A stretch of DNA of 64,000 nt, from assembly GCA_028023455.1 (NCBI GenBank), contig JAQFVV010013363.1, positions 64,001-128,000 on the forward strand, read 5' to 3'. Below the pieces are notes generated by a model. The model was not told the origin of the DNA. It made no database searches and saw only the letters and a program-made list of their open reading frames with translations. Position numbers and translations under genes: made by a program. The DNA comes from Epiperipatus broadwayi. Its lineage: Eukaryota; Onychophora; Udeonychophora; Euonychophora; Peripatidae. Shown piece after piece: positions 45,380 to 57,760 of the stretch. Every line of letters starts with the position of its first letter. Position 1 is the stretch's first letter.

Positions 45380-45880
45380 CTGTAGACCAGGGGTGGGCAA
45401 TTGTTTTGGCTCAGGGGCCGCAGAGGGCCACATAAGGGGCTACTTTGTGGAAGCGAAGATTAGCGTTGGGCCACATCTTTTTTTCATGGCACAATAAACA
45501 CACTGCTTTATTCCCTGTATTACCAAAAAAATATTTATTTGTCAATTCTTCATTAAACACATGACATTCATCACCGGTTTTACATTTTTTCAGAGGGTTC
45601 ATGGTTTCACTAAAGTTGGAAATGTATATATTTGCAAATGCAAAGACAAAATTGAAATTAACCAAATCAACTGGAAAAGCACTGAACATCGTATCTACAC
45701 TGTGCATGTGTATTGATGTGGCCATCCTAGTGGAAAATAAGAGATGAATCTTCAGTCGTGCACAGGAAGAAAATCCTAATTCAAAGCAGATTTTTCTGAT
45801 TGTCCTGGAGGGCCACATAAAAACTCTTAGTGGGCTGCATATGGCCCTCGGGCCACTATTTGCCCACCCCTGCTGTAGAC
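45380..45880. mobile_element. hAT-superfamily non-autonomous element with perfect 8-bp TSD
   Basis: CTGTAGAC at 45380-45387 and 45873-45880 flank a 485-bp element with 13-bp perfect terminal inverted repeats, CAGGGGTGGGCAA (45388-45400) and TTGCCCACCCCTG (45860-45872). An 8-bp duplication and CAGGGG...CCCCTG ends are diagnostic of hAT. The subterminal GGGCCACAT-type sequence on both sides is typical of the Charlie/GTF2IRD2-like group. The exact TSD and intact ends suggest a comparatively recent insertion. The element still carries the first codons of its transposase (see next entry). Confidence 0.96.
45411..45818 (-). pseudogene. Truncated hAT transposase start with BED-like zinc finger
   Basis: A 135-codon open frame inside the hAT element. 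The meaningful part begins at Met73 (MNPLKKCKTGDECHVF). Residues 84-111 read ECHVFNEELTNKYFF then KAVCLLCHEKK. This is the N-terminal BED-like zinc finger of Charlie-type transposases, ECR.FNEEWT.KYFF.....K..CL.C.E, with Cys107 and Cys110 as the first metal-ligand pair. After HEKK the sequence jumps directly to the opposite terminal region, so the ligands H...H, the RNase H-like catalytic core and the dimerisation domain were lost in one internal deletion. The upstream 72 codons are leader read through by chance. Whether it makes a DNA-binding peptide is unknown. Confidence 0.8.
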
Positions 45881-47764
<1,884 letters not shown>

Positions 47765-49689
47765 GTATATATATGTAAATAATTATTATATATTTGCAAT
47801 AGAATAAGACTAGAGAACTTTTTTGCTATGCTATGATATGAGTTTAAATCTGGAGAAAGCTAAATATATTTTTAGGAATCTGAACATATTCTAGAATAAA
47901 GTTTTTTCATAAAGCCCATAATGTAAAAAAATTATCTAGTATTGATCAGTGAATAGATATGCAGCTATTTACAGCAAAAAAATAAAATTCCAGCTATACT
48001 GAATCTGCAAAATTTATATCAGTACATTGACTAAAAATATATATAATTGAAATGAGTTGCAACTTTTATTTATAATGAAGCTAGTGTTATACTTTTAGAT
48101 TCTGAAATCATAGCTTCATTTTCTATATAGATATATGAAATTTAAATGGACTCAACAACCTTCCAGGGAGCTACAAACAAACAGCCTATAATATGTAATT
48201 AAATGCAAAGTTTAAAGTAGGCCACTTCTTCTTTATTTTTCAATAATTTTATGCATTCATTTAAAATAAAGAGAATTTTGTATTATGAAATTACAATTAA
48301 ATACTTAGAAGATAATTATAGTGTCTTATTTTAAAACTTCATTATATAAATAATACAAAGCTTAATTTCTTGGGGTGTAGTAGCTACAAGGTCACTAATT
48401 TTGTTATATTATTTTGACACTGCTTTAGTTAAAATCTTTTCTTCACTATTTTGCGATTACCTATAGTGTTAGTTTATCAATAAGCATTTTTTTCTGTGCA
48501 AAAATTGAAACTAAAATTATTAGTTTAAAAAAATGTGAAGATATCAGTATCATACAAACATCATACCAATATTACTTAAATGTAAATATGAAAGCAGGCC
48601 ATTAATGTACTGACTAATCTTAATATAAATAAACTGATAGTATCACTGATTGGTATACTATTTGGCCCAAGGCATTTCAAAAGATATTTTATTCTTTTAG
48701 TATTTTGGGGGGAAAAAATTGTAATTTTCAGTGAATTTATTCACATATTTATGCTCACTTATGCAACATATTTTATTTTAAACCAAAAAAACTATGTGAT
48801 TACAATTAGATTTTATTTGAAAATATTTGTTTTCAAGAAAACAAGTCTAACTTATGATAAAGTGAAACTGATTTTTTTAAACAATAAGAAATGCTTTCAT
48901 GAATACCATTGAAGAAATTGTTTGTCAAATTTTAATAAAAATAAATTTAATTTTGAATTTTAAGATATATTTTCATTCTTTTACTATGTCTCAACTAAAA
49001 TGTATTTCAATTTTTAAAATGAAATTCAAGTAAGAAATATTTTCTATAATAATTTTTCTGAATTGGCCAATTTACAATCCAATATGAAAAGACAAATATG
49101 ACTGAAATTGTCACTAGGGTCTTTTAAATAGGAGTAGGAAGAGTTGGACTTTAAATAAGTATTAACATACATGTAATTTAAATGCAGCACTCATATCAAT
49201 AAAGACAAAGATGAAAATGGGCACCTATTTTTTTTACCTTTTAATAGTTTTAAGCATTCGTATATTGTAAAAAGCTATGCATATTCAATATTTATATTCA
49301 CAAAAAACTGAATTCTCATTAATGCTGGTTAAAAGTTAAATATTGTCTTTATCCTCTAAATATTTGATTATAATTTTATCTTAATTTATACCATCTTCAA
49401 ATTAAATTAATATATAAACTTCACTTTCTTTTTTCATCAACATCAATAAATAAATGCTTCAAATCATCAAAAGCCTAAAAAATAAATTGTCTTTTCATGA
49501 GGTTTGTTTATATATAGCTTCCAAAGATGTTGTTACTTCACCTTAGATGTCAATCTTTCTGCAGTTACAACTGTGATTTATTTCTCTTTAGATAAGTACC
49601 TTAATCATTATTACTAATCAAATTATCTTATTTTAAACCTAAATAAACACTTTAAACTTTATTAAAAAAATAATTCAAATCCATTTCAA
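47765..49689. other. Non-coding, no recognised feature
   Basis: A+T-rich; no feature recognised. Confidence 0.5.
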
Positions 49690-49945
49690 TTTTTTCTATG
49701 TGTAATATTTTAAATATAATTTCTCATTTCATCACAAATACAATATCTGGAAAAAGTAAAGTAATCCTTAAGATGCATTTCATGCTGAATCAGCAATCTT
49801 TAGTTGGTTCAGATCTTAATGTCTCACATATTCCATTTATTTTACAAATCTCTTCTTACTGCTTTCAACTCATATCTTTCTATCTTCTTTGAATCATGGA
49901 AAGGTTCTGTATTTGCTCTCCTGTTAAGTGTCCAAATCTACCTTA
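49690..49945 (-). repeat. Diverged single-arm copy of family B
   Basis: Contains CATTTCATGCTGAATCAGCA, TTAGTTGGTTCAGATCTTAA and, near the right end, TCTACCTTAATATAAG. These correspond to the ribozyme and the CTATCTTAATAT segment of B copies. The opposite arm is not seen. Confidence 0.5.
49770..49815 (-). ncRNA. Hammerhead ribozyme motif, family B (degenerate)
   Basis: Minus strand: AGATCTGAACCAA, CTAAAGA (G5 lost), stem II TGCTG-ATT-CAGCA fully paired, T, GAAA, TGCATC. The stem I strand GATCT...CCAA is kept; the 3' strand is altered. Independent support for the family consensus. Confidence 0.45.
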
Positions 49946-52900
49946 ATATAAGAACTAGTGAAACATCTACTTTATTTTTAAATAAATAAGATATATATCA
50001 AGTTATTTCTACCAAAAGCACTCCAATAAAATTTAATTCTAAGAGTTTTTTACATTAACATGTTAATAATCTGACCAAGGTATTTGTTATTATTGACATG
50101 TTTTAATTTAATAATTATCAGTTATTATTTTCTTCTGTGAAAAATCGTCGATCATTACTTCAGCCTCTTTATCATTTATCTTTTGTCCTACTTTCTTCTT
50201 TTCATCTGACTCTCGAAAAATTTTCTGAAACTTTAAAGCATTATTTGCCAAAATGACTACATTGTATGCAGAATCTGAATTACTTAAATAATTGCCCTTT
50301 CTGATTTAATGCATTAATTGAAAGTCAGACTTTGAAGCGTAAAGTTATTGACTCAACTGCAGTTCTGGCCCTTCTAGCTCTCAAACTACTTATGAACTCA
50401 CAAGCTATAAAGGTATTGAATACTTATTTATTGTAGCTTTATTTGTAGATATAAAAGACAGTGAAATATATACAATATAGAATTGTTACCGATTCTATAT
50501 GATTTTAAAAGACTTTATAAATATAATGTAAGAATTATAAACGTTCAACCATGTGTTAAAAAATATATATTTATAAAACTCTAGTATTTGTGTTACTATC
50601 AAAATACACACGCATGTATAATTTAGCTATATATAAATATATCAAATCAAACAAATGACAAACTTTTATCGATTAAAAATTAATAAATTTCTTCTAGCGC
50701 TTTCAAAGGTATAACTTTCATTTTCAAAAAGTATAATATTTCTTCATTTTCAAGAAGTGCAGTATGTAAAATAGGGCAGATTAAATATGCAAATAAGGGT
50801 GGAAAAAATCTAAATCTGCCACTTCTTAGATATGGCATAAGGCGAGAGAAGAAATTAATAAGATCTTAATTTATATTTGTTATTTCTTTTTATAGTTTAA
50901 AAAATAAATTTATTATTTGTAAAGGTTTTTATTTTATGTTTTATAAAATTTACAATTTACTGCCTTTATTGTCAGTCGCAGAAAAGTACTAGAAAAAATT
51001 GTCAGCGAATATATTAGTTAGTTAAGTAATATTTCTATTGTAAAAAAAATAATCAAAAACCTTCGCGTTTTATTATTTTATTGAAATTTGAAGAGAGCTA
51101 TTTAAATCTTTTATTTGTGTCTGGCTTTTAAATTTTTTTTGCGGAATACATAAAGTGGGTAAATATTAATTTAATTAAAATATAAAATACCATTTTAGTT
51201 AGAAGTTCACCATTTTGAAATCAAATGTATATATATTAATGTGAGAGATATCGTAGAAAATTATTTTTAAATGTCGTGAATTAAAAATTTGATCTTCTAA
51301 AACATGAAAAATATTTGAAATATCTCTGTAACGGTAAACTTTTAGATTAACTCTAAGGAACAGTCATTCTTATTTAATTTTTTTTTAGAATGCTCACAAT
51401 TTGATAAAACATGGTATAATAAAAGGGTATATTAAAAGGAAAGGATTTAATATGTAACTGAAGAGAATCAAATCAGTTATACTGTAAATAGAACTGCGGC
51501 AAACGACTTCTTTATTTTGTTTTCTAACGTTGTGTCATTTTTATGTAAACATTTTCAATGTATAAGTATAAAATTACTTGGTGGTGTTATTACTAATTTT
51601 AATTTATTTTAATTCTACTTAGTAATTCATCAAATACATGTATTCATATATATAAAGTCTATGTATATTATTACGGAAAAAAAGGTATTTATCTTAATAT
51701 ATTTTTATCCTATTGTATTAGTTATAGATTATAATATATTCATGCTATCTTTTCAAAATATTAATTACTGTATAAGTATATGTGCTCTAAAATATATTGT
51801 AACGGCTATCATAACATAAGCTAGTAAGATATTGGTATTTTTATATAAATAAATTTTGAATATAATTTTTAGATATACAATTATTAAAATTATGAAAATT
51901 GAGTGAAATTTTAAATTATAATATTAAAAGTTATTTAATTAATAATACAAATTTCTCAAGATTTGATTATGATATGAGAATTAAAAAATCAATTTAAACT
52001 TAATATTTGTTTTTCGAAGTGTAACAAAATATATGATTGTGAGTTGATTGCTTTTATAAAAAAAAACTATTTGTAAAAGATTCAAATATTTTTTTTTTTT
52101 TTTAAATATATGTATATTAAGATCTTTGCCCGAAAACATGTTGTGTAACTAAATAATTGAGAAATGACTAAGCAATAATTCTTAATATCATTAGTTATTT
52201 GTTAATCTGGTTGTGATGTGCAGCGCTGGGAAACAGCGTTAAACATTTCTTTTCTTAATAATCATTTCTATATATATATAACATTTTCATATTTATGATA
52301 TTTTATACGTTTTCTAAACTTTTTTTATATAAAAAATATCAAAACTAAACACACATTTATATATATTTTTTTAAAAAAAGGTTAAAAGCACGTTTATATT
52401 TTAGCTGGTCATTGATTGGTTCTGCTTCTAGAGCAATGCATTTCTGATAATATTTTTTTGTACCGCCACATCTTTGCCTGGTTTAAGCAAAATTTAAAGG
52501 CACTTATTAATTAAATAAAATATATATAATTTTAAGAAGTTATGCAGTTCTTTGTCACCATGGGAATGTCAGCAGATTTAAGAATAACAGATAATTGTCT
52601 ATACCACTATATAATATATTTTTTCTCTATGGAAGCAATTTTAAAATTAAATCTGCAGAGTAATATAGTGAAATGTTGTAGAGGCTATCGTGTGATAAAA
52701 AATAATTAAAGATATTCATAATAGCCCATACGGAGGGTCGTATCCTAAAGGAATTGTACCATACAATAATTTTGCTATTGTCATTCAACCATTATTATTA
52801 AAAATATTTTTATTGAAATTATATTAGTAAAACAAGAAGAATATTTCAATCTGCTCATTATATTATAATATATATATTCTTTATTGACATATGAATGTAT

Positions 52901-53291
52901 TTATCCGTAGGTCGCAAAAGAATTCGTTACTATTCTTTAAATTTCATCTACATCAAGCTAAGGGCATTTTGCAATTACAAAATAAGTAAATCTATCAATA
53001 AATATTGCAAAATTGATTCTTTATTGATAAAAATATTTACATTACTGAGTTTTCTTGATGAATAATAATAAAAACAGAAAATAGAAAATTAGAAATAAAA
53101 AATTTAAATATAAAAATTAAAATCTATATTCAGCATATCAATACTAACCATTATGACACAATATCTCGTTCAACTGGATATAATAAAACAAATTTTGTTG
53201 GCGAAATCTCCTTTTTTAATTAAATAAGTCTGGAGTTCACTTGGGTTTAATATTTTAAATAATTTGTTTATCACAATAGTTATACACTTTT
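49946..53291. other. Non-coding, no recognised feature
   Basis: A+T-rich with scattered CpGs (for example near 51060 and 52230), but no frame, splice pair or repeat that I can identify. Confidence 0.45.
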
Positions 53292-54329
53292 CATAAAATT
53301 ATGTAATTATACAAACCTTTTATTGTTCAAATTAATATGAAAAGGTAAAGATAACACTTAAATAAATCTTAAAAGTACTGAGCTAGCGTTTGGCAGATTA
53401 CTGTCAGAATCATAGTGCTGAATAGAATATTGTCGTTAAATATATATATAGTGATGAAGATTAATTAATATGTAAATGAGGTTCATTATGTAAATTTATA
53501 GATTCCAATGGAACCTAAATCTTTTCTATTGAAAGAATGAAAATCCCTTGCAATAGCCCAAGCCTCTTTATATTTTCTTTTTCTATCCCTTTTCCTTTTT
53601 GCACATATTGTTCTAACACTGGGGGGGGGGGATGTGCCCCATAACCAACTCAACTCATGATTAAGAAGATAAATTTGTATTCATGATTTAACTCAGTTTT
53701 ATTATATAAATACATGTGCTGGATAAGTCTCATTAATCTGTTAGTGCAAGATTCCCTGTAATACAATGAGATACAATCTGGGTAGGTCATACAACCTTTT
53801 AAACAGCACAAAAGACAGAATTCTTTTTGAACATGCTCCCCAGATTGTATTTAAAATTTCATGCCTGTAGCTCAATCTATTATGGAAAATCTCATGATAA
53901 CAGATCAACTATATATACTCAACCAGCACATATATTTATATAATCAAGCCGAGTTAAATCATGAATACAAATCGATATTTTTTTGATCATGGACAACTTT
54001 TCTTCTTCCAATGATAGAACAATATGTACAGAGAGAAATGATAAGAAAAGAAAATATAATAAGGCTTATGCAAAGCATCCTCATTCTATCAATAGAAGAG
54101 ATTCCTATGTCCCATTGTCAAAAAAAATGGAAAATCTAATTTACATATAGAGCCTCATTTAAGTATTAGTCTTCACCATTATATTTATATTAATAGTACA
54201 GTTCTATTCAGCACTATGATTTTGTCAGCAATCTGCTTTTAAGACTTATTTTAGTGCGATCTTTACCTTTTTATATTAACTTGAACGTACAAGTTTTGTA
54301 GAATTAAGTAATTTGTTTAAAATTCATAA
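53292..54329. mobile_element. Large fold-back repeat of about 1 kb
   Basis: The left arm (about 53292-53800) and right arm (about 53830-54329) are inverted copies at roughly three quarters identity. Paired landmarks include AAAAGGTAAAGAT with ATCTTTACCTTTTT, ATCATAGTGCTGAATAGAA with TTCTATTCAGCACTATGAT, TTTGTATTCATGATTTAACT with AGTTAAATCATGAATACAAA, and ATACAATCTGGG with CCCAGATTGTAT. A G11 run sits in the left arm at about 53622-53632. No coding sequence or ribozyme core recognised. Older than fold-back D judging by divergence. Confidence 0.75.
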
Positions 54330-54892
54330 AAAACGCAAACATCATTCAATCAGCTAAAAGTGATGTCTCATTTAAAACATTTCTTTGGTTTATATTTACA
54401 TTCACAATGAAAAGCTGAATTATTTTTCTTCTTTCTAATCTCACCGCACTCTATTGTATTTTAGAATTTAAAAATATAAATATATTGCATTAAATTTTTA
54501 TATTTACTACGAAAGAGAAATAGATTCATAAATAAATAACAAAATCTTTATTATACTTATACAATTTGAATATATTACTTATACTGCTTTATGATGGCTT
54601 ATAATATTAAATACGAGTACGTGATTAGTTGCTCCAGAAGAAGCCATCTAAGTTGAGGTTAAGCACAAAAATTTCAATCACATGACCAGACTTTTTTATT
54701 TTATTTTGCTCATCTGAGAGATGTTAAAGAACATTTTTTTCTTAAATCTTCCACTCTTATCATACTCCTAATCTGCAGATCTACTTGTGGCATTTATTTA
54801 CATTCATAGATCTTATTAAATTGTTTGTTTTAATGTTTCAAATTTTATTTTACTTTTGAAGTCACAACAAAATATTGAATTTAAATAATTAA
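54330..54892. other. Non-coding, no recognised feature
   Basis: A+T-rich; may contain unrecognisable upstream sequence of the PLE endonuclease that follows. Confidence 0.4.
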
Positions 54893-55254
54893 GGTTGTGA
54901 TTCAGTTTATTATGGGGAAACTCGGGCCACAGTAGGCAATAGACTGGCTCAGCATAAATATGTATACACAAAAGCTACAACCAAAAAGAAGGCAGCTCAG
55001 TATTTGCTGACCATCAGCAGGAACACAACCACAAATTTGAACCATCTAAAGCCGACATCGTATGCACAGAAAAAAATGATGTCAAGAGAAAGGTCAAAGA
55101 AGCATGTTTCATCACCAGCGATGCCAGAGCGATAAACAGAAAGGACACATGCTTCATGATTTCGAAAAAATGGATGATAAAAGTAATTTGCATGCATTTG
55201 CATATAGTTAACAGTATCAGAAGGACTATGAATATGGAGCTGCTAGGGCTCTGA
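54893..55254 (+). pseudogene. GIY-YIG endonuclease domain of a Penelope-like element
   Basis: Plus strand from 54893: GCDSVYYGETRATVGNRLAQ, then HKYVYTKATTKK. This is the (C)....YIGET......RL.(E/Q)H motif with YIG as YYG and the catalytic Arg kept. After a one-base shift the frame runs open to a TGA at 55252: FADHQQEHNHKFEPSKADIV, the ADH....H.F......I block; CTEKNDVKRKVKEACFI, the catalytic E....R.VKEA.FI helix; then INRKDTCFMIS, the typical N(R/K) end. The GIY strand is missing on the left. It is notably less A+T-rich and less decayed than the PLE remnants elsewhere, so it is probably from a younger or different PLE lineage. A family B fold-back begins 140 bp downstream. Confidence 0.84.
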
Positions 55255-55393
55255 AAGCGCTAAGTCTAAAAGATAGAAAAGATAAAAAAAGCCTACTAAT
55301 TAATAAACTTAAAAGTTTCACCGTAACGCAATTAATTTTAGCATATCAGTAATTAAAAAAATTGAATATTTATCACAGAAACAGTTAATATAT

Positions 55394-55735
55394 TAGAAGG
55401 GATTTGAATTCAGACTTTCAAGTTGCCTACAGCTACCCACTCCATCTTATATAAACTGTACACATGACCACATAGTGTGAAAAAGATAAATAATCTCCAA
55501 TGTATGTACTGTGCTGAACCAGTACTCATCAGTTCATCTAGATCATCACATCCCATACATGTGTTCATTTATAAGATGCAAATCTTCATACTTTAATGGA
55601 CAGGCTTCAATCTTCTTCACCCAAAGATTGAAGCCTGTCCATTAAAGTATGAAGATTTGCTATCTTAATATGGGGTGGATAGCTGTAAAAAACTTAAAAG
55701 TCTGAGTTCAAATCCTTTCTAAATTACATTAAATT
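55394..55735. mobile_element. Fold-back repeat family B, copy 3
   Basis: Left end TTAGAAGGGATTTGAA, right end TTCAAATCCTTTCTAA. The inner arms GATTGAAGCCTGTCCATTAA and its inverse TTAATGGACAGGCTTCAATC meet at about 55615-55630. The left arm is complete (tRNA-like head, ribozyme, inner segment). The right arm has lost the ribozyme, so CTATCTTAATAT is followed directly by the tRNA-like head. Arms are nearly identical where both exist, suggesting a recent event. Confidence 0.72.
55492..55544 (-). ncRNA. Hammerhead ribozyme motif, family B
   Basis: Minus strand: GATCTAGATGAA, intact CTGATGA, stem II GTACTG-GTT-CAGCAC (one mismatch; the terminal G-C pair is kept here), then A-GTACATACA, then TTGGAGATT. 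The GAAA has lost bases relative to the other copies. Stem I GATCT/AGATT is kept except at the inner CCAA. Confidence 0.5.
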
Positions 55736-56408
55736 TAATATAAAGAATATACTTGTATTTAAATATTATATATACATATATAATTATGAGGTATCAATTA
55801 TATATGAATAACATTCATTGCAATAATCTAATTAATAATAATACATCATTTGTCTTTTTAGCTCATGTAATATGATAAGACAATAGCAGCTGTCTCCTCT
55901 AGTACTATCTAATATAAGATTGAATAATAAAGTTATTAAACCCCACTCACAAATTGATATCTGGCTTTTGCCTTTTTTAATGAGGCTCAGAGTCACAGTT
56001 TTAAAGGAGTGCAGTTATGCATTCAAACCATTTTGCACCCTATTTTATACATTCAGTTATAAATATGAAATTTGAATAGCTCTAAAGTTTTGAATGGGTT
56101 GACTTGAATTTAGAAACTTAGGATGATTTGAATTTTATGTTTTTAATTTGATGGATAAAATGGAGTTAAAAATATTGTTGAATCTTCAATTTCATTTTTA
56201 ATAGAAAATGCCTGAAATCAGTCAGGGAATGGAATTTAAATATTTCTGATAGTCATTGGTTGGTCAAACTTACAGCAGATGTCACTAAATTTTATGTCTG
56301 CTTTTGTCTTAATCTAATACTTTGTGTTTATCATCGACAAACAAAGACTGCATTAATACCACCACAATATAAAATGCTGAAATTAAACTAATATTGCATG
56401 TCAACTAT
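55736..56408. other. Non-coding, no recognised feature
   Basis: A+T-rich; no feature recognised. Confidence 0.5.
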
Positions 56409-56586
56409 TTATTTATTGAATAAATCACTAAACATCACATGATCACCATCTCTTATACTAGCACAATTGTTATTAAACAAGACAAAACTCTCCATATAGT
56501 AGTGCCACCCTGTGCCAACCAGAGTAATCAATGGATGCCAGAAGGCTTGTGCACAAAATCCCTATCTATTGCCTACTCATCCAATA

Positions 56587-56628
56587 TCCCCAGACTAGTT
56601 TCTGGCTTGTGGCCTTTATCAGTGAGGA
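56587..56628 (-). ncRNA. Hammerhead ribozyme motif, family C, left arm of C2
   Basis: Minus strand: TCCTCA, CTGATAA (G8 to A), AGGCCACAAGCCA, GAAACTAGTC, TGGGGA. Stem I has six pairs including one wobble; stem II GGC/GCC is intact. Confidence 0.55.
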
Positions 56629-57146
56629 GCCTTTCATCTGAGAGCACTGCACCTAGATCTTAGGATCTAATGCAACCCTCCAGCAGCCACCTTTTATCTC
56701 TACTTAACTACAAAACTATGAGAATGAAATTGAAAACACAATAATATTTTCCATCTAAGCTCAATAGATTATATAGTCATATGGGTCTGAACTCAGTTCA
56801 GTACCCATACATTTTGGTGTCTTTGGCTCTTTAACAACCATAGCTACCACTATCCTATTAGGCAGGATTGGTGTTAAACCACTAAACATCATATGATCAC
56901 CATCTCTTATACTAGCACATAATTGTTATTAAACAAAGCAAAACTCTCCATATAGTAGGGCCACCCTGTACCAACCAGAGTAATCAATGAATACCATATG
57001 ACTATATAAGCTATTGAAAGATTGAAAATATTATAGTGTTTTCAATTTCATTCTCATAATTTTGTAGTCAAGTAGAGATAAAAGATGACTGCTGGGGGGT
57101 TGCATTAGATCTCAAGATCTCGGTGCAGTGCTCTTAGATCCAAGGC

Positions 57147-57188
57147 TCCTCACTGATGAAGGCCATAAGCCAGAAACTAGTCTGGGGA
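57147..57188 (+). ncRNA. Hammerhead ribozyme motif, family C (core intact)
   Basis: Plus strand, 42 nt: stem I TCCTCA; core CTGATGA; stem II A-GGC-CATAA-GCC-A; GAAA; stem III reduced to AC-TA-GT; cleavage triplet GTC; stem I TGGGGA. All invariant core residues (C3 U4 G5 A6, G8 A9, G12 A13 A14, A15.1-U16.1, H17 = C) are present. Stem I forms five Watson-Crick pairs and one G.U. The weak point is an A.A at 10.1/11.1 where G-C is usual. Such very short stem III versions in retroelements are reported to work best as dimers. Confidence 0.68.
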
Positions 57189-57599
57189 TATTGGATGAGT
57201 AGGCACTACATAGGGATTTTATGCACAAGCCTTCTGGCATCCATTGATTGCTCTGGTTGGCACAGGGTGGCACTACTGTATGGAGTTTTACCTTGTTTAA
57301 TAACAATTATGTGCTAGTATAAGAGATGGTGATCATGCGATGTTTAGTGGTTTAACACAAATTTTGCCTAAGAGGATAGTGGTGGCTATGGTTGATAAAG
57401 AGCCAAAGACACCAAAATATATGGGTGCTGGACTGAGTTCAGACCCATATGACTATATAAGCTATTGAGCTTAGATTGAAAATATTATTGTGTTTTAAAT
57501 TTCATTGTCCTAGTTTTGTAGTTAAGTAGAGATAAAAGGTGGCTGCTGAGGGTTGCATTAGATCCTAAGATCTAGGTGCAGTGCTCTCAGATCCAAGGC

Positions 57600-57641
57600 T
57601 CCTCACTGAGGAAGGGCACAAGTCAGAAACTAGTCTGGGGA
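57600..57641 (+). ncRNA. Hammerhead ribozyme motif, family C (core intact)
   Basis: Plus strand: TCCTCA, CTGAGGA (N7 = G, allowed), AGGGCACAAGTCA, GAAACTAGTC, TGGGGA. The core is intact but stem II is weakened by two substitutions. It lies 453 bp from the previous motif in the same orientation, so a transcript through both would be bracketed by two cleavage sites. Confidence 0.58.
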
Positions 57642-57760
57642 TATTGGATGAGTAGGCACTAGATAGGGATTTTATGCACAAGACTTCTGGCATCCATTGA
57701 TTACTCTGGTTGGCACAGGGTGGCACTACTGTATGGAGAGTTTTGCCTTATTTATTGAGT

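Larger units (their letters stand above)
56409..57760. mobile_element. Composite family C fold-back, C2
   Basis: A left inverted unit (56422-56880) is followed by a partial inverted unit (56880-56990) and then two direct units (about 56990-57350 and 57355-57747). Unit landmarks are GGCAAAACTCTCCATA, CCAACCAGAGTAATCAATG, CTCATCCAATATCCCCAGAC and TCTCAGATCCAAGGCTCC. The left end starts with the 55-bp extension seen on the right of C1 (inverse of GATGTTTAGTGGTTT). TTATTTATTGAAT (56409-56421) and TTATTTATTGAGT (57748-57760) may be a 13-bp target duplication, although the first bases of the right copy could belong to the element. Three hammerhead motifs are present. Confidence 0.78.

Noticed and set aside
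56439-57306. Two near-identical frames reading CANQSNQWMPEGLC
   Set aside because: They are the same stretch of the non-coding C repeat in inverted orientation, without homology to known proteins.
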